Source: Mycobacterium sp. SMC-4 (GTDB lineage: Bacteria; Actinomycetota; Actinomycetes; Mycobacteriales; Mycobacteriaceae). Taken from it: DNA of 64,000 nt. The notes under the pieces were generated by a model. That model made no database searches. It saw only the letters and a program-made list of their open reading frames with translations, and was not told the origin of the DNA. The DNA lies in assembly GCF_025263265.1 (NCBI RefSeq), contig NZ_CP079869.1, forward strand, positions 2,666,001 to 2,730,000, in the 5' to 3' direction. A program made the translations under genes and the position numbers. This document shows positions 7,901 to 17,120 of this stretch, in pieces; the first letter of the stretch is position 1, and every line of letters starts with the position of its first letter.

Positions 7901-10053
7901 TTGCGACCGAACATCCAGTGCTTGCGCACTCGGAATACCGCCCTGTCGACGAGATCGTGCGTACCGGCAGCCGCTTCGAGGTCGTCAGCGAGTACGAGCC
8001 GGCCGGTGACCAGCCCGCGGCGATCGAGGAACTGGAACGCCGGATCCGGGCGGGCGAGAGGGATGTGGTGCTGTTGGGGGCCACCGGCACCGGTAAGTCC
8101 GCGACCACCGCGTGGCTGATCGAGCGCCTGCAGCGACCCACGCTGGTGATGGCGCCGAACAAGACCCTGGCCGCTCAGCTGGCCAATGAGCTGCGGGAGA
8201 TGCTGCCCAATAACGCGGTCGAATACTTCGTGTCCTACTACGACTACTACCAACCCGAGGCCTACATCGCGCAGACCGACACCTACATCGAGAAGGACAG
8301 CTCGATCAACGACGATGTGGAGCGGTTACGCCATTCGGCGACGTCGAACCTGTTGTCCCGCCGGGATGTGGTCGTCGTGGCGTCGGTGTCGTGCATCTAC
8401 GGGCTGGGCACCCCGCAGTCCTATCTCGACCGTTCGGTGGAGTTGAAGGTCGGCGACGAAGTGCCACGCGACGCGCTGCTGCGGTTGCTGGTCGATGTCC
8501 AGTACAGCCGCAACGACGTCGCCTTCACTCGTGGGACGTTCCGGGTCCGCGGGGACACCGTCGAGATCATCCCGTCCTATGAAGAGCTCGCGGTGCGCAT
8601 CGAGTTCTTCGGTGACGAGATCGAGGAGCTCTACTACCTGCATCCGCTGACCGGTGACACCATCCGCAAGGTCGACTCGTTGCGCATCTTCCCGGCCACG
8701 CACTACGTGGCCGGCCCGGAGCGGATGGCGCAGGCCATCTCGACCATCGAGGCCGAGCTGGAGGCACGGCTGGCCGAGCTGGAGGGTCAGGGCAAGCTGT
8801 TGGAGGCGCAGCGGTTGCGGATGCGCACCAACTACGACATCGAGATGATGCGCCAGGTCGGGTTCTGCTCGGGCATCGAGAACTACTCTCGGCACATCGA
8901 CGGACGCGGACCCGGGACGGCGCCGGCGACCCTGATCGACTACTTCCCCGAAGACTTTCTCCTGGTCATCGACGAGTCTCACGTGACCGTGCCACAGATC
9001 GGCGGAATGTACGAAGGCGACATCTCGCGCAAACGCAACCTCGTCGACTTCGGGTTCCGGTTGCCCTCGGCGGTCGACAACCGGCCGCTGACCTGGGAAG
9101 AGTTCGCCGACCGGATCGGCCAAACGGTCTACCTGTCGGCCACCCCGGGACCCTACGAGCTCAGCCAGACCGGTGGGGAGTTCGTCGAGCAGGTCATCCG
9201 GCCCACCGGGTTGGTCGATCCGCAGGTCATCGTCAAACCGACCAAGGGCCAGATCGACGATCTGATCGGCGAGATCCGCAGGCGCACCGAACGTGACGAG
9301 CGGGTGCTCGTCACCACGCTGACCAAGAAGATGGCCGAGGACCTCACCGACTACCTGCTCGAGATGGGTATCCGGGTGCGGTATCTGCACTCCGAGGTCG
9401 ACACCCTGCGCCGGGTCGAGTTGCTGCGCCAGCTGAGGTTGGGGGAGTACGACGTCCTGGTCGGCATCAACCTGTTGCGCGAGGGTCTCGACCTGCCCGA
9501 GGTGTCGTTGGTGGCGATCCTGGATGCCGACAAGGAAGGTTTCCTGCGCTCTCCGCGCAGCCTGATCCAGACCATCGGTCGCGCGGCGCGCAACGTCTCC
9601 GGAGAAGTGCACATGTACGCCGACACGATGACCGACTCGATGAAGCAGGCCATCGACGAGACCGAGCGGCGCCGGGCCAAACAGATCGCCTACAACAAGG
9701 AGCACGGCATCGATCCGAAGCCGTTGCGCAAGAAGATTGCTGACATTCTCGACCAGGTGTATCGGGAGGCCGACGATACCGAGGCTGTGGAGATCGGTGG
9801 ATCGGGGCGCAACGCGTCGCGTGGCCGGCGCGCGCCGGGTGAACCGGGCCGCGCGGTCAGCGGAGGCATCGTGGAGGGCCGGGACACCTCCAACATGCCG
9901 CGCGCGGAGTTGGCCGACCTGATCAAAGATCTGACCGAGCAGATGATGGCGGCGGCGCGAGACTTGCAGTTCGAGTTGGCTGCGCGAATCCGCGACGAGA
10001 TTGCCGATTTGAAGAAGGAACTGCGCGGTATGGACGCCGCCGGCCTGAAGTGA
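7894..10053 (+). CDS. uvrB: UvrABC excinuclease subunit B
   Basis: DNA helicase-like damage-verification subunit that receives lesions from UvrA and recruits UvrC. The 719 aa show Walker A GATGTGKS (near residue 70), the DNA-clamping beta-hairpin [11 protein letters not shown], the DESH Walker B, helicase motifs [14 protein letters not shown] and QTIGRAARN, and a C-terminal UVR motif (about residues 675-712) for UvrC/UvrA contact. A basic Gly/Arg-rich linker (about 640-665) precedes the UVR motif. The ATG is placed for a leaderless transcript. Complete and intact. Confidence 0.98.
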   Translation: MAFATEHPVLAHSEYRPVDEIVRTGSRFEVVSEYEPAGDQPAAIEELERRIRAGERDVVLLGATGTGKSATTAWLIERLQRPTLVMAPNKTLAAQLANELREMLPNNAVEYFVSYYDYYQPEAYIAQTDTYIEKDSSINDDVERLRHSATSNLLSRRDVVVVASVSCIYGLGTPQSYLDRSVELKVGDEVPRDALLRLLVDVQYSRNDVAFTRGTFRVRGDTVEIIPSYEELAVRIEFFGDEIEELYYLHPLTGDTIRKVDSLRIFPATHYVAGPERMAQAISTIEAELEARLAELEGQGKLLEAQRLRMRTNYDIEMMRQVGFCSGIENYSRHIDGRGPGTAPATLIDYFPEDFLLVIDESHVTVPQIGGMYEGDISRKRNLVDFGFRLPSAVDNRPLTWEEFADRIGQTVYLSATPGPYELSQTGGEFVEQVIRPTGLVDPQVIVKPTKGQIDDLIGEIRRRTERDERVLVTTLTKKMAEDLTDYLLEMGIRVRYLHSEVDTLRRVELLRQLRLGEYDVLVGINLLREGLDLPEVSLVAILDADKEGFLRSPRSLIQTIGRAARNVSGEVHMYADTMTDSMKQAIDETERRRAKQIAYNKEHGIDPKPLRKKIADILDQVYREADDTEAVEIGGSGRNASRGRRAPGEPGRAVSGGIVEGRDTSNMPRAELADLIKDLTEQMMAAARDLQFELAARIRDEIADLKKELRGMDAAGLK

Positions 10054-10079
10054 GTTGATCGGAACCGCTGTTGAGGTTC

Positions 10080-10085
10080 TACGGT
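10080..10085 (+). promoter_or_regulatory. -10 box for a leaderless MFS exporter transcript
   Basis: TACGGT (TAnnnT pattern) ends 7 nt before the GTG start at 10093, so the mRNA probably begins at or very near the start codon. It lies in the 39-bp gap after uvrB. Confidence 0.45.
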
Positions 10086-10092
10086 CAATGCC

Positions 10093-11520
10093 GTGATCGA
10101 GACTGCGACTGCCTCCGCCGGAACCTGGCGCGCGCTCCTCGGGCCGAAGAACCTCGGCGCGTCGACCGTGCTGGCCGGCGGGGTGGCGCTCTACGCGACC
10201 AATGAGTTCCTCACCATCAGCTTGATGCCCAGTGCGGTCGCCGAAATCGGGGGTCACCGCTTTTACGCCTGGGTCACCACGGTGTACCTGGTCGGCTCGG
10301 TGATGGCTGCGACCACCGTGCATGCGCTGCTGATGAAGGCAGGGCCGCGATGGTCGTACCTCCTGGGATTCAGTGTGTTCAGCGTGGGCAGTCTGGGGTG
10401 CGCGCTGGCGCCGAGCATGGAGTTGCTGCTGCTCGGCAGGACCGTGCAGGGGGCCGCCGGTGGCCTGCTGGCCGGGCTCGGATATGCAGTGATCAATACG
10501 GCGCTGCCGAGCTCGTTGTGGACCAGGGCGTCAGCGTTGGTGTCGGCGATGTGGGGCGTCGGGACCCTTCTCGGGCCGGCCGCTGGTGGCTTGTTCGCCC
10601 AATACGGCTCGTGGCGTTGGGCTTTCGGGGTCCTGGTGATCATGACGGTGGCCATGTCGGTGTTGGTCCCGATCGCGCTGCCCGCACGAACCCCAGCAGC
10701 CCGAAAAGCGCTGCCAAGTAGTCGTATCCGAGTCCCGGTGCGCTCGTTGCTGCTGCTCGGCGCTGCCGCATTGTTGGTCAGCGTCGCCGGGGTGCCCCGC
10801 GATGTGAGGCTGACGGTGGGGCTGGTTGCGGTAGCGGTGCTGCTCGTGCTGGTGTTCGTGGGCGTAGACCGGCGTGCGGCAGCGTCGGTGCTTCCGCCGA
10901 GCACATTCGGGCCGGGGCCGCTGAAATGGATCTACCTGACACTCGGTGCGTTAATGGCTGCGACGATGGTGGACATGTATGTGCCGTTGTTCGGTCAACG
11001 GCTTGCTCACTTGACTCCCGTGGCGGCCGGTTTCCTCGGCGCCGGTCTGGCCATCGGTTGGACTGCCGCTGAGATTGTCAGCGCCTCGCTGAAACGGCGC
11101 CGCGTCATCGTCGCCGCCGTGACGGTCGCCCCGCTGGTGATGTCACTCGGACTGGGTGTCAGTGCCCTCACCCAGTACCAGGACGCGTCGGCTCTGCTGG
11201 TGGCGTGCTGGGCGCTGGGCTTGACGCTCAGCGGCGTGGGCATCGGTATGGCGTGGCCGCACCTGTCGGCGTGGGCGATGGGCAAAGTCGCCGATCCGGC
11301 GGAAGGGCCGGTCGCCGCGGCGGCCATCAATACGGTGCAGATCATTTCAGCAGCCTTCGGCGCAGCGTTGGCCGGCGTGGTGGTCAATGTCTCCGACCGC
11401 GGCGACGCCACTGCGGCCCGATGGCTCTTCGCGTGTTTCGCGGTGATGGCCGCCATGGCAGTGCTGGCGTCCGCTCGCAGCTCGCGACCGCTGGTGCGTG
11501 CCGCCCAACAATCAGCGTGA
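10093..11520 (+). CDS. MFS drug-efflux transporter (DHA2/14-helix type)
   Basis: 475-aa membrane transporter with about 12-14 hydrophobic helices. The early loop has a conserved-type GR motif (LLLGRTVQGAAGG), and a motif-C-like Gly/Pro-rich helix (GTLLGPAAGG) is typical of proton-coupled drug/H+ antiporters. It occupies the position of the Rv1634 efflux protein downstream of uvrB in M. tuberculosis. GTG start; a TAnnnT box ends 7 nt upstream. Substrate unknown; export of hydrophobic drugs is inferred from the family. Confidence 0.9.
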   Translation: MIETATASAGTWRALLGPKNLGASTVLAGGVALYATNEFLTISLMPSAVAEIGGHRFYAWVTTVYLVGSVMAATTVHALLMKAGPRWSYLLGFSVFSVGSLGCALAPSMELLLLGRTVQGAAGGLLAGLGYAVINTALPSSLWTRASALVSAMWGVGTLLGPAAGGLFAQYGSWRWAFGVLVIMTVAMSVLVPIALPARTPAARKALPSSRIRVPVRSLLLLGAAALLVSVAGVPRDVRLTVGLVAVAVLLVLVFVGVDRRAAASVLPPSTFGPGPLKWIYLTLGALMAATMVDMYVPLFGQRLAHLTPVAAGFLGAGLAIGWTAAEIVSASLKRRRVIVAAVTVAPLVMSLGLGVSALTQYQDASALLVACWALGLTLSGVGIGMAWPHLSAWAMGKVADPAEGPVAAAAINTVQIISAAFGAALAGVVVNVSDRGDATAARWLFACFAVMAAMAVLASARSSRPLVRAAQQSA

Positions 11521-11567
11521 TCGTAAAGCTATGACAATCCTGTTCATTCATGCAGGGTGGTTCTACT

Positions 11568-11638
11568 GCGGGTGTGGCTGAGTGGTGAGGCACCGGCCTG
11601 CAAAGCCGTTCACACGGGTTCGAATCCCGTCACTCGCT
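11568..11638 (+). tRNA. tRNA-Cys (anticodon GCA)
   Basis: The cloverleaf folds by eye. Acceptor stem GCGGGTG pairs with CACTCGC (one G-U), the anticodon loop CTGCAAA carries GCA at 11600-11602, and the T-arm is CGGGTTCGAATCCCG. The discriminator is T and the 3' CCA is not encoded. The gene borders the accessory block that starts at 11650, but no duplicated 3' end was found downstream. Confidence 0.95.
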
Positions 11639-11649
11639 CGCAGATGCGC

Positions 11650-12063
11650 TCACCCACTGAGGCGTCGACACAGCGTCCAGTGGTTGCCGTGTTCATCGCG
11701 TCGGTAGGAGAACTCGTCGAGAACGCGGTGGGCTATCGCCAGACCGCGGCCCCGCTCGGCGTTCTCGTCAGGCATGCTGACCCTGGTCAAGTCCACCGGG
11801 GCGGGATGGCCGTCATCGGTGAATGTGATTCGCACCGCGTCGGGCAAAATGTTGACGTCCATGCGTAAGCGCACGGCTTTACCGTTGTCGGAATGCTCGA
11901 TGATGTTCGCGGCGATCTCGCTGACAGCCAGTTCGATGTGCATGCGGACGACGTCGTCGATGGAGTGAGTCGACCATACGTCGTCGAGCACCTGCTGCAG
12001 CTGATCCAGGGTCTGCTGCCCAGTCTGCGTCTCGAATACCCGGTGATCGTCAGCCTCGGTCAT
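11650..12063 (-). CDS. RsbW-like anti-sigma factor / serine kinase
   Basis: 137-aa GHKL-type ATPase. The N-box EIAANIIEHS, the GHP-type TFTDDGHP and the G2-like GRGLAI segments are present, as in RsbW/SpoIIAB kinases that bind a sigma factor or phosphorylate a STAS antagonist. The ATG at 12063 (MTEADD) overlaps the upstream STAS gene by 14 bp, so the two are translationally coupled. It is the last gene of the five-gene minus-strand operon. The partner sigma factor or other client is not encoded in this window. Confidence 0.88.
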   Translation of the reverse strand: MTEADDHRVFETQTGQQTLDQLQQVLDDVWSTHSIDDVVRMHIELAVSEIAANIIEHSDNGKAVRLRMDVNILPDAVRITFTDDGHPAPVDLTRVSMPDENAERGRGLAIAHRVLDEFSYRRDEHGNHWTLCRRLSG

Positions 12064-12391
12064 CGAAGGCGCTCTCAGGCGTGGGATACACACTGAGCAC
12101 CCGATTGAGGTTCGTCAGCTCGAGTACCGCGGTGACCTGTCGGGTCGGAGCGGCGATCCGCAGGTCACCGCCGGCCTGCCGGGCCACCTTCAGCCCGGAG
12201 ATCAACGCGCCCAGTCCGGACGAGTCGATCAGTTCAGTCTTGCTGAGATCTACCACAACTCGACACTGGCCCTCGTCGACGAGGGTGTGCAGGTGCTTGC
12301 GCAGCACCGGGGCCGCGACCATGTTCAACCGGCCATCAGCTCTGACGACGACGACCCCGCTGTCCAGCGAATGGGTTTCGAACTGGCCCAT
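12050..12391 (-). CDS. STAS-domain anti-sigma factor antagonist (RsbV-like)
   Basis: 113 aa, a single STAS domain. The phosphorylation loop LIDSSGLGALISG contains the conserved Asp-Ser-Ser-Gly, so the protein should be switched off by the RsbW-like kinase downstream and reactivated by the SpoIIE-type phosphatase upstream. The ATG overlaps the GT2 stop codon by 1 bp and the stop overlaps the kinase gene by 14 bp. The role is established for the family; coupling to polysaccharide synthesis is inferred from operon position. Confidence 0.92.
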   Translation of the reverse strand: MGQFETHSLDSGVVVVRADGRLNMVAAPVLRKHLHTLVDEGQCRVVVDLSKTELIDSSGLGALISGLKVARQAGGDLRIAAPTRQVTAVLELTNLNRVLSVYPTPESAFDDRG

Positions 12392-14367
12392 CACAATTCC
12401 TCCGTTTCGTGTCCGCGGTATCGAACGGCCTGGAACACCACGCTGAGTATCACGACGTCGAACAGCACCCAGAACAGGTTCACACCCACGCCCAGCGTTG
12501 AGATGGCTCCGAAGTACAGCTGAGCGATGCCGATGACCGAGGCCACCGCGAGCAACCCGATCGCAGCCAGCTGCCACCTGACCAAATGCCACGGAATCGC
12601 GCCGGCTTCCTGTTTGGTCTTCGGCGTCACCGCGAAGCCCAGCGGTTTGTCGAAGAACACGTTCATGAACGCTGTCACGCACGCTCTGATCCACACCGGG
12701 AAGAGCGCGAGGGCATACTGCTGACCGCGCCATGTCGGGGTGCCGCGACTGATGATGATGAACATCAGCTGGTTGAGCAACAGGAACGGGATGAGCCGGC
12801 CGAAGAAGTCCCAGCTGTACGCCTGGACGGGCATGATGCCGAAGATCAGGTACACCGCGGGCGCCGCGATGTAGGCCAGCGCTGCGAAGCCGGCCAGGTA
12901 GCTCCACATCGTCGCCCAGTACATGAGCCGTTGCCCGATACTCAGACCCTTCTGCACCAGCGGGTTCTCCCGCAGCATCACCTGAATGGTGCCCTGCGCC
13001 CACCGTAGGCGTTGGGTCAGCATCGTTCGAACGTCGTCGGGGGCCAAGCCCCGCGCCAGTACCTCGTGGTGGTATGCCGACTTCCAGCCCTGGGCGTGCA
13101 GGCGCATGCAGGTGGCCATGTCCTCGGTGACCGAAATGGTCGCCATGGGCAGCATCGGTTGAGCTTCGTCGTCGCGGCCTACGTCGATTGCGCGGACCAT
13201 GGCTCTGATCGACTCGATTGCACCCAATGGCGACCACTCCCGGCCCGCCAGTGACTCGAGTGCTACGTCATCGAAAATGACTGTGGTGGAGGTGTGTTCG
13301 GGATCCTGCTGCAGCGCCACAATCACTTCGAGGTCAGCGCGCATCGCGGTGATATCTGCCTCGACGATGGCCCTGCCCGCGGTGTCGACAGCCCGCTGGA
13401 ATTCGTAGGTGATGTCGGCCAACGGGCGCCTCTCGCGCAACTGAGCCCGAGCGTCGCGCACGGCGCGTTGCACGGTCTTCAGCGCATTCTGGGCCTGCGG
13501 TTGATCCGGCGGCACCTGCGACAGGGCGCTCTTGACGATCTTCCGCGACGCGTAGAGCGTTCGGCGCACACCTTCCTCCACTGCACGGACGTAACCGCGA
13601 ATTCCCACCTGCATCAGCGCTTCCCGGCGCAACACGGCGTTCGACCCGCAGAAGTACGCTGCGTTCCAGCCGTCCTTGCCCTGCTGGATGGGTCCGTAGA
13701 ACAGCGGCGCCTGACTGCCCAGCGGATCGCTGAACGGCACGTTGTGGAAGTACTGCGGAGTTTGCACCAGTGCCATGTACGGGTCGCGGAAGTAGCCCAG
13801 CGTGTGGTCGAGGATCTCCGGTTCTGGCACCTGATCGGCGTCGAGGACCAGGATGAACTCGCCCTGCGTTTCGAACAGCGCGTTGTTCAGATTGCCGGCC
13901 TTGGCGTGGCGTGGCCTGTCGGCCCAGCTGGCCGATCTGGTGACGTAGCCGATGTCGCGCTCCGCCGCGGCAGCTGCCAGTTCCGCCCGGTTTCCGTCAT
14001 CGAGGATCCAGGTCTGATGGGGATAGGTGATCGCGGCGGCGGCGGTGGCGGTCTCCATCACCATGTCCACGGGCTCGTTGTAGGTGGTGATGAACACGTC
14101 GACGGTGGCGCCCTCCGGTGGTGGTGGTGGTGGTGGGTCACGGCGCAGCAGTCGCCACATTGTCAGACCGAACAACAGGGAGTCGATGACGCTGTAGGTC
14201 TCGGCGATGACCAGCGGCACGGCGATCCACCACGCTGACCAGTTCACCGATGCCAGCCAGCGCCACACGATGTAATTGACCCCGAGCAGGGCCACGGAGA
14301 GGATCAACAGGCGCAACCACGGCGATGGGTAGGTACCGGCCGATGTCCGCGGGAGACGATGTCTCAT
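12391..14367 (-). CDS. Cellulose-synthase-like family 2 glycosyltransferase
   Basis: 658-aa processive beta-glycan synthase of the BcsA type. Two N-terminal helices (17-38, 44-72) are followed by the GT-A domain: DVFITTYNEP (90-99), DDG (123-125), DAD (176-178), TED (414-416) and Q452-R-L-R-W456, the full D,D,D,QxxRW set. Four to five C-terminal helices follow from about 475. Residues ~255-405 form an extra, mainly helical, Arg/Ala-rich insertion between FCGSNAVLRREAL and TED. No PilZ domain is visible. The start at 14367 overlaps the phosphatase stop (ATGA). The sugar polymer is unknown. Confidence 0.92.
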   Translation of the reverse strand: MRHRLPRTSAGTYPSPWLRLLILSVALLGVNYIVWRWLASVNWSAWWIAVPLVIAETYSVIDSLLFGLTMWRLLRRDPPPPPPPEGATVDVFITTYNEPVDMVMETATAAAAITYPHQTWILDDGNRAELAAAAAERDIGYVTRSASWADRPRHAKAGNLNNALFETQGEFILVLDADQVPEPEILDHTLGYFRDPYMALVQTPQYFHNVPFSDPLGSQAPLFYGPIQQGKDGWNAAYFCGSNAVLRREALMQVGIRGYVRAVEEGVRRTLYASRKIVKSALSQVPPDQPQAQNALKTVQRAVRDARAQLRERRPLADITYEFQRAVDTAGRAIVEADITAMRADLEVIVALQQDPEHTSTTVIFDDVALESLAGREWSPLGAIESIRAMVRAIDVGRDDEAQPMLPMATISVTEDMATCMRLHAQGWKSAYHHEVLARGLAPDDVRTMLTQRLRWAQGTIQVMLRENPLVQKGLSIGQRLMYWATMWSYLAGFAALAYIAAPAVYLIFGIMPVQAYSWDFFGRLIPFLLLNQLMFIIISRGTPTWRGQQYALALFPVWIRACVTAFMNVFFDKPLGFAVTPKTKQEAGAIPWHLVRWQLAAIGLLAVASVIGIAQLYFGAISTLGVGVNLFWVLFDVVILSVVFQAVRYRGHETEEL

Positions 14368-15596
14368 GCGCTCTCGCGACGGATCGCGACCAAGGTGACG
14401 TCGTCGAGCGGGGGGCGGCGTGCTTGGAGTCGACGTGCCTGTGCGCACAGCTCTTCGGGATCGGCGTAACGGGCCATGAACCTGACGGCGGCATCGATGT
14501 CGTCGCCATCGGAGACCAGATCCAGCACCCCGTCCGAGGCGACGACCAAGGTGTCGCCGGGCTCCAGCTGAACCTTCTGTGCGGTCCAACGGTCATCGGA
14601 CAGAACCCCCAGCGGCAGCCCGTCACTGTTGGAGGGCTCGACGGACCCGTCGCGGCGGATCACCGCGGCGAATCCGTGCCCGGCATCGACGTAGTGCACG
14701 GTCCCATCACTGGTCCGCAGCTTCAGGTGGAACAACGTCACGAAACTCTCGGTGCTGTTGAGGTCGTCGACGATCTGGACATAGGTGGTGTTGACGGCTT
14801 CCGCCAGGTCCACGCTGCCCGCCTGGTCGACGGCCCGGGTGGCTCCCCGTAACGCCGAGCGCACGGTGGCCGTCAGAATCGCCGCCCCCAGGCCCTTGCC
14901 CATCACGTCGGCGACGGTGAAGATCATGCCGTCCTGCACCGGGTAGTGGTCGTAGAAGTCGCCCCCGACCGCGAAGGCCGGCAGGCACAGCGCGCACACC
15001 CGGTAGCCCGGCAGGTCACCGAGCGCGGGTGGCAGCAGTTGGCGCTGCACGGTGGCCGCGCGGGCCAGGTCGTCGGCACTCTGCAGTTCGCGCTGTGCCC
15101 ACATAGCCAGCTCGACGAAGGCCTCGCGCTGTGCCGCGCTGAGCTCTCGTGGCTTGATGTCGTAAATGCAGAAGGTTCCGACCGGGTGACCGCCGGGACC
15201 GTACAGCGGGTATCCCGCGTAGAACCTGATGCCTCCAGCGCCGCTGATCGCGGGCAGTTCGCAGAATGCCGACTCCCAGGTGTCTTCCAGGATCAGGGCC
15301 GGATCTTCAGGGTGTTCGTAACCGCGCACGATGGTGGCCTGACATACGGTCTGCGCGCGGGGCACACTGCCGTCGAGGTCCAGACCGTCGGACTGTTTGA
15401 ACCACTGACGATCGCGATCCATCAGAGACACCGCTGCCATCGGTACGTCGAAGACACACCGTGCCATGCGAGTGATCTGGGCGAATCTCTCTTCTGGTGG
15501 AGTTCCGAGCAGGTGGAGCTGGTCGACCGCCCGAAGCCGCTCCTCCTCCAGCTCGGCGGGGACAGTGCAGGGCGCTTCGACTGGTTGTGCGGTCAT
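14364..15596 (-). CDS. GAF-domain SpoIIE/PP2C phosphatase (RsbU-like)
   Basis: 410-aa cytoplasmic protein. A GAF sensor domain (about 25-175) is joined to a SpoIIE-type PPM phosphatase domain with the metal-binding motifs GGDFYDHY, VADVMGKGLGAA, ASDGVLDLVSDGDD and the final DDVTLV. It should dephosphorylate the STAS protein of the same operon. I start at the ATG at 15596, one base after the stop of the upstream GH26-like gene; longer versions would overlap that gene. The signal sensed by the GAF domain is unknown. Confidence 0.9.
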   Translation of the reverse strand: MTAQPVEAPCTVPAELEEERLRAVDQLHLLGTPPEERFAQITRMARCVFDVPMAAVSLMDRDRQWFKQSDGLDLDGSVPRAQTVCQATIVRGYEHPEDPALILEDTWESAFCELPAISGAGGIRFYAGYPLYGPGGHPVGTFCIYDIKPRELSAAQREAFVELAMWAQRELQSADDLARAATVQRQLLPPALGDLPGYRVCALCLPAFAVGGDFYDHYPVQDGMIFTVADVMGKGLGAAILTATVRSALRGATRAVDQAGSVDLAEAVNTTYVQIVDDLNSTESFVTLFHLKLRTSDGTVHYVDAGHGFAAVIRRDGSVEPSNSDGLPLGVLSDDRWTAQKVQLEPGDTLVVASDGVLDLVSDGDDIDAAVRFMARYADPEELCAQARRLQARRPPLDDVTLVAIRRESA

Positions 15597-15597
15597 C

Positions 15598-16524
15598 TCA
15601 GCAGGCCCTGGAGCAGGGTGAGCGCTGAGCAGCGCTGAGCGCAGCCGCCATGGCCGCCGCCGATCTTGCTGAACTTGTTGTCCGCCAATCTGTTTCCTTG
15701 TCATGCTCGAACCAGGTCAAACCGTCCACATCGGTCTGTTCACACAGGTAGGTCACCAGCGATCGAATCCACTCGGCCTTGTCCCCTCCCGCTTCGGCAC
15801 AACCCACCTCGCTGATCGTCACCGGCATGTCGCCGGTGATGGCGTGCACTTCGTCGAGGATCTGTGCGAACAACTCGGCAGGCTGCACCCAGCTGCTCCA
15901 GACCTGGCTGGTACCCCAGTTGTAACCATCGACGCCGACCACATCCACGTAGGCCGGGCCCGGGAACCACGCTTCCAACGGTGGGCCGCCCGGCAGTCCG
16001 GCGGTCGGCGACCACACCCACCTGACGTTGGTGGCGCCCTCTTGTTGAAAGATCCGGTGAATGCGCCGCCACACCCCGATGTAGTCCGCAGCGCTGGTTC
16101 CCCCCGCGGTGCTCCACGGATACCAGTAACCGTTGAACTCGTGGCCGAACCGCACATCGACCGTTGTTGCGACACCGGCCAGACCGCGGGCCCACCGTCG
16201 CAGGTGGTCGTCGTAGATTCCGGAGTGCAGCATCACCATCGTCGGCGCGGGCCGACGGTCCCAGCGCCACGGCTCCCACGTCAGGACTGGCTGCGCTCCC
16301 ATTGCCGTGACAGCGTCGATGGCGCGCAGCGGGGGCATGGAGTGGAACTGCTCGAACCACATCACCCGGTCCAGCGGTCGTCCGGCAAGGTCAGCCGCTG
16401 ATCGCAGTTCGCGGGCAGCAAATGGTCCGCCTCCTGTAGTCACCCCGTACAGGAAACGCTCCCGCGCAGTCCCCACCCGTCCCAGGTTAAGCCACCGGTT
16501 TGCGCGTCGGGGTGTGAATCGCAC
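15598..16524 (-). CDS. GH26-like glycoside hydrolase
   Basis: 308 aa with a TIM-barrel glycosidase pattern. RFGHEFNGYWYPW carries the likely acid/base Glu (HEFNG), and ISEVGCAE the likely nucleophile Glu, both in the order expected for family GH26 (mannanases and beta-glucanases). GTG start at 16524. No signal peptide or membrane segment is visible, odd for an enzyme that would trim an exported glycan. It is the first gene of the operon with the phosphatase, GT2, STAS and RsbW genes. Family assignment is fairly safe; the substrate is not. Confidence 0.8.
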   Translation of the reverse strand: MRFTPRRANRWLNLGRVGTARERFLYGVTTGGGPFAARELRSAADLAGRPLDRVMWFEQFHSMPPLRAIDAVTAMGAQPVLTWEPWRWDRRPAPTMVMLHSGIYDDHLRRWARGLAGVATTVDVRFGHEFNGYWYPWSTAGGTSAADYIGVWRRIHRIFQQEGATNVRWVWSPTAGLPGGPPLEAWFPGPAYVDVVGVDGYNWGTSQVWSSWVQPAELFAQILDEVHAITGDMPVTISEVGCAEAGGDKAEWIRSLVTYLCEQTDVDGLTWFEHDKETDWRTTSSARSAAAMAAALSAAQRSPCSRAC

Positions 16525-16765
16525 TCGTCATCCAAGATCAAATCCCTGCCGGCGGCACACGGGCCCCTCCTCGGCACCGCTCGACGAATGTCGGCAGCGA
16601 AGGGGTTGGAGTTAGCTGGCAACTTCGCCATTGCGGTCGCAGCAACTCGGTCAGTGGTGTCTGGGTGCGGCCGGCCGCCACGAACGGCAGTTCCGGTATC
16701 TTCGATTCCTCCGACACCGTGCCAAGCGGAACGCCGCACGCCCACCGGTCCCACCGAGGATGTTC
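16525..16765. other. Intergenic region between the GH26-like operon and the SMR pair
   Basis: 241 bp between divergent genes, which must hold promoters for both directions. I see no coding frame that continues into either neighbour, and the guanidine riboswitch consensus elements I know were not recognisable, although SMR genes often carry them. A GAGGA ribosome-binding site lies at 16756-16760. Confidence 0.4.
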
Positions 16766-17116
16766 ATGACTTGGCTCCTGCTCGCGCTGGCCATCGCCAG
16801 TGAGGTGGCTGCCACCCTGTCGCTGAAAGGTTCGCAAACCGTGCCCGCGCTCTACCTGATCGTGGCGGTGGGCTACCTGACATCGTTCACGATGCTGGCA
16901 CTGGTCCTGCGCCGCGGCATGGCTTTGGGTGTGGCATACGGCATTTGGGGGGCATCGGGCGTGGCGCTGACTGCCCTGCTGTCGACCTTGCTGTTCGGTG
17001 AGGTGTTCACCGCGCTGATGGGGATGGGTCTGGCCTGCATCATCGCCGGAGTCCTGCTCGTCGAGTCCGGGTCCCGGGCCGCTGCTCCGGCCGTGCTCGA
17101 GCGGGACAGTCGATAA
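16766..17116 (+). CDS. SMR-family multidrug/guanidinium exporter, subunit 1
   Basis: 116 aa, four transmembrane helices. The first helix holds the essential Glu (E13 in IASEVAATLSLK, equivalent to EmrE Glu14), and the conserved GVAYGIWGASGVALTA helix follows. The ATG at 16766 has GAGGA five bases upstream. The C-terminus extends about 10 residues past the last helix. The next SMR gene starts 4 bp after its stop, so the two probably form a heterodimeric proton-coupled exporter (EbrAB/YkkCD type). Confidence 0.9.
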   Translation: MTWLLLALAIASEVAATLSLKGSQTVPALYLIVAVGYLTSFTMLALVLRRGMALGVAYGIWGASGVALTALLSTLLFGEVFTALMGMGLACIIAGVLLVESGSRAAAPAVLERDSR

Positions 17117-17120
17117 CGCG

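Noticed and set aside
8326..10323. 665-codon minus-strand frame opposite uvrB
   Set aside because: It lies fully opposite the conserved uvrB coding sequence and its translation shows no domain or plausible start region.
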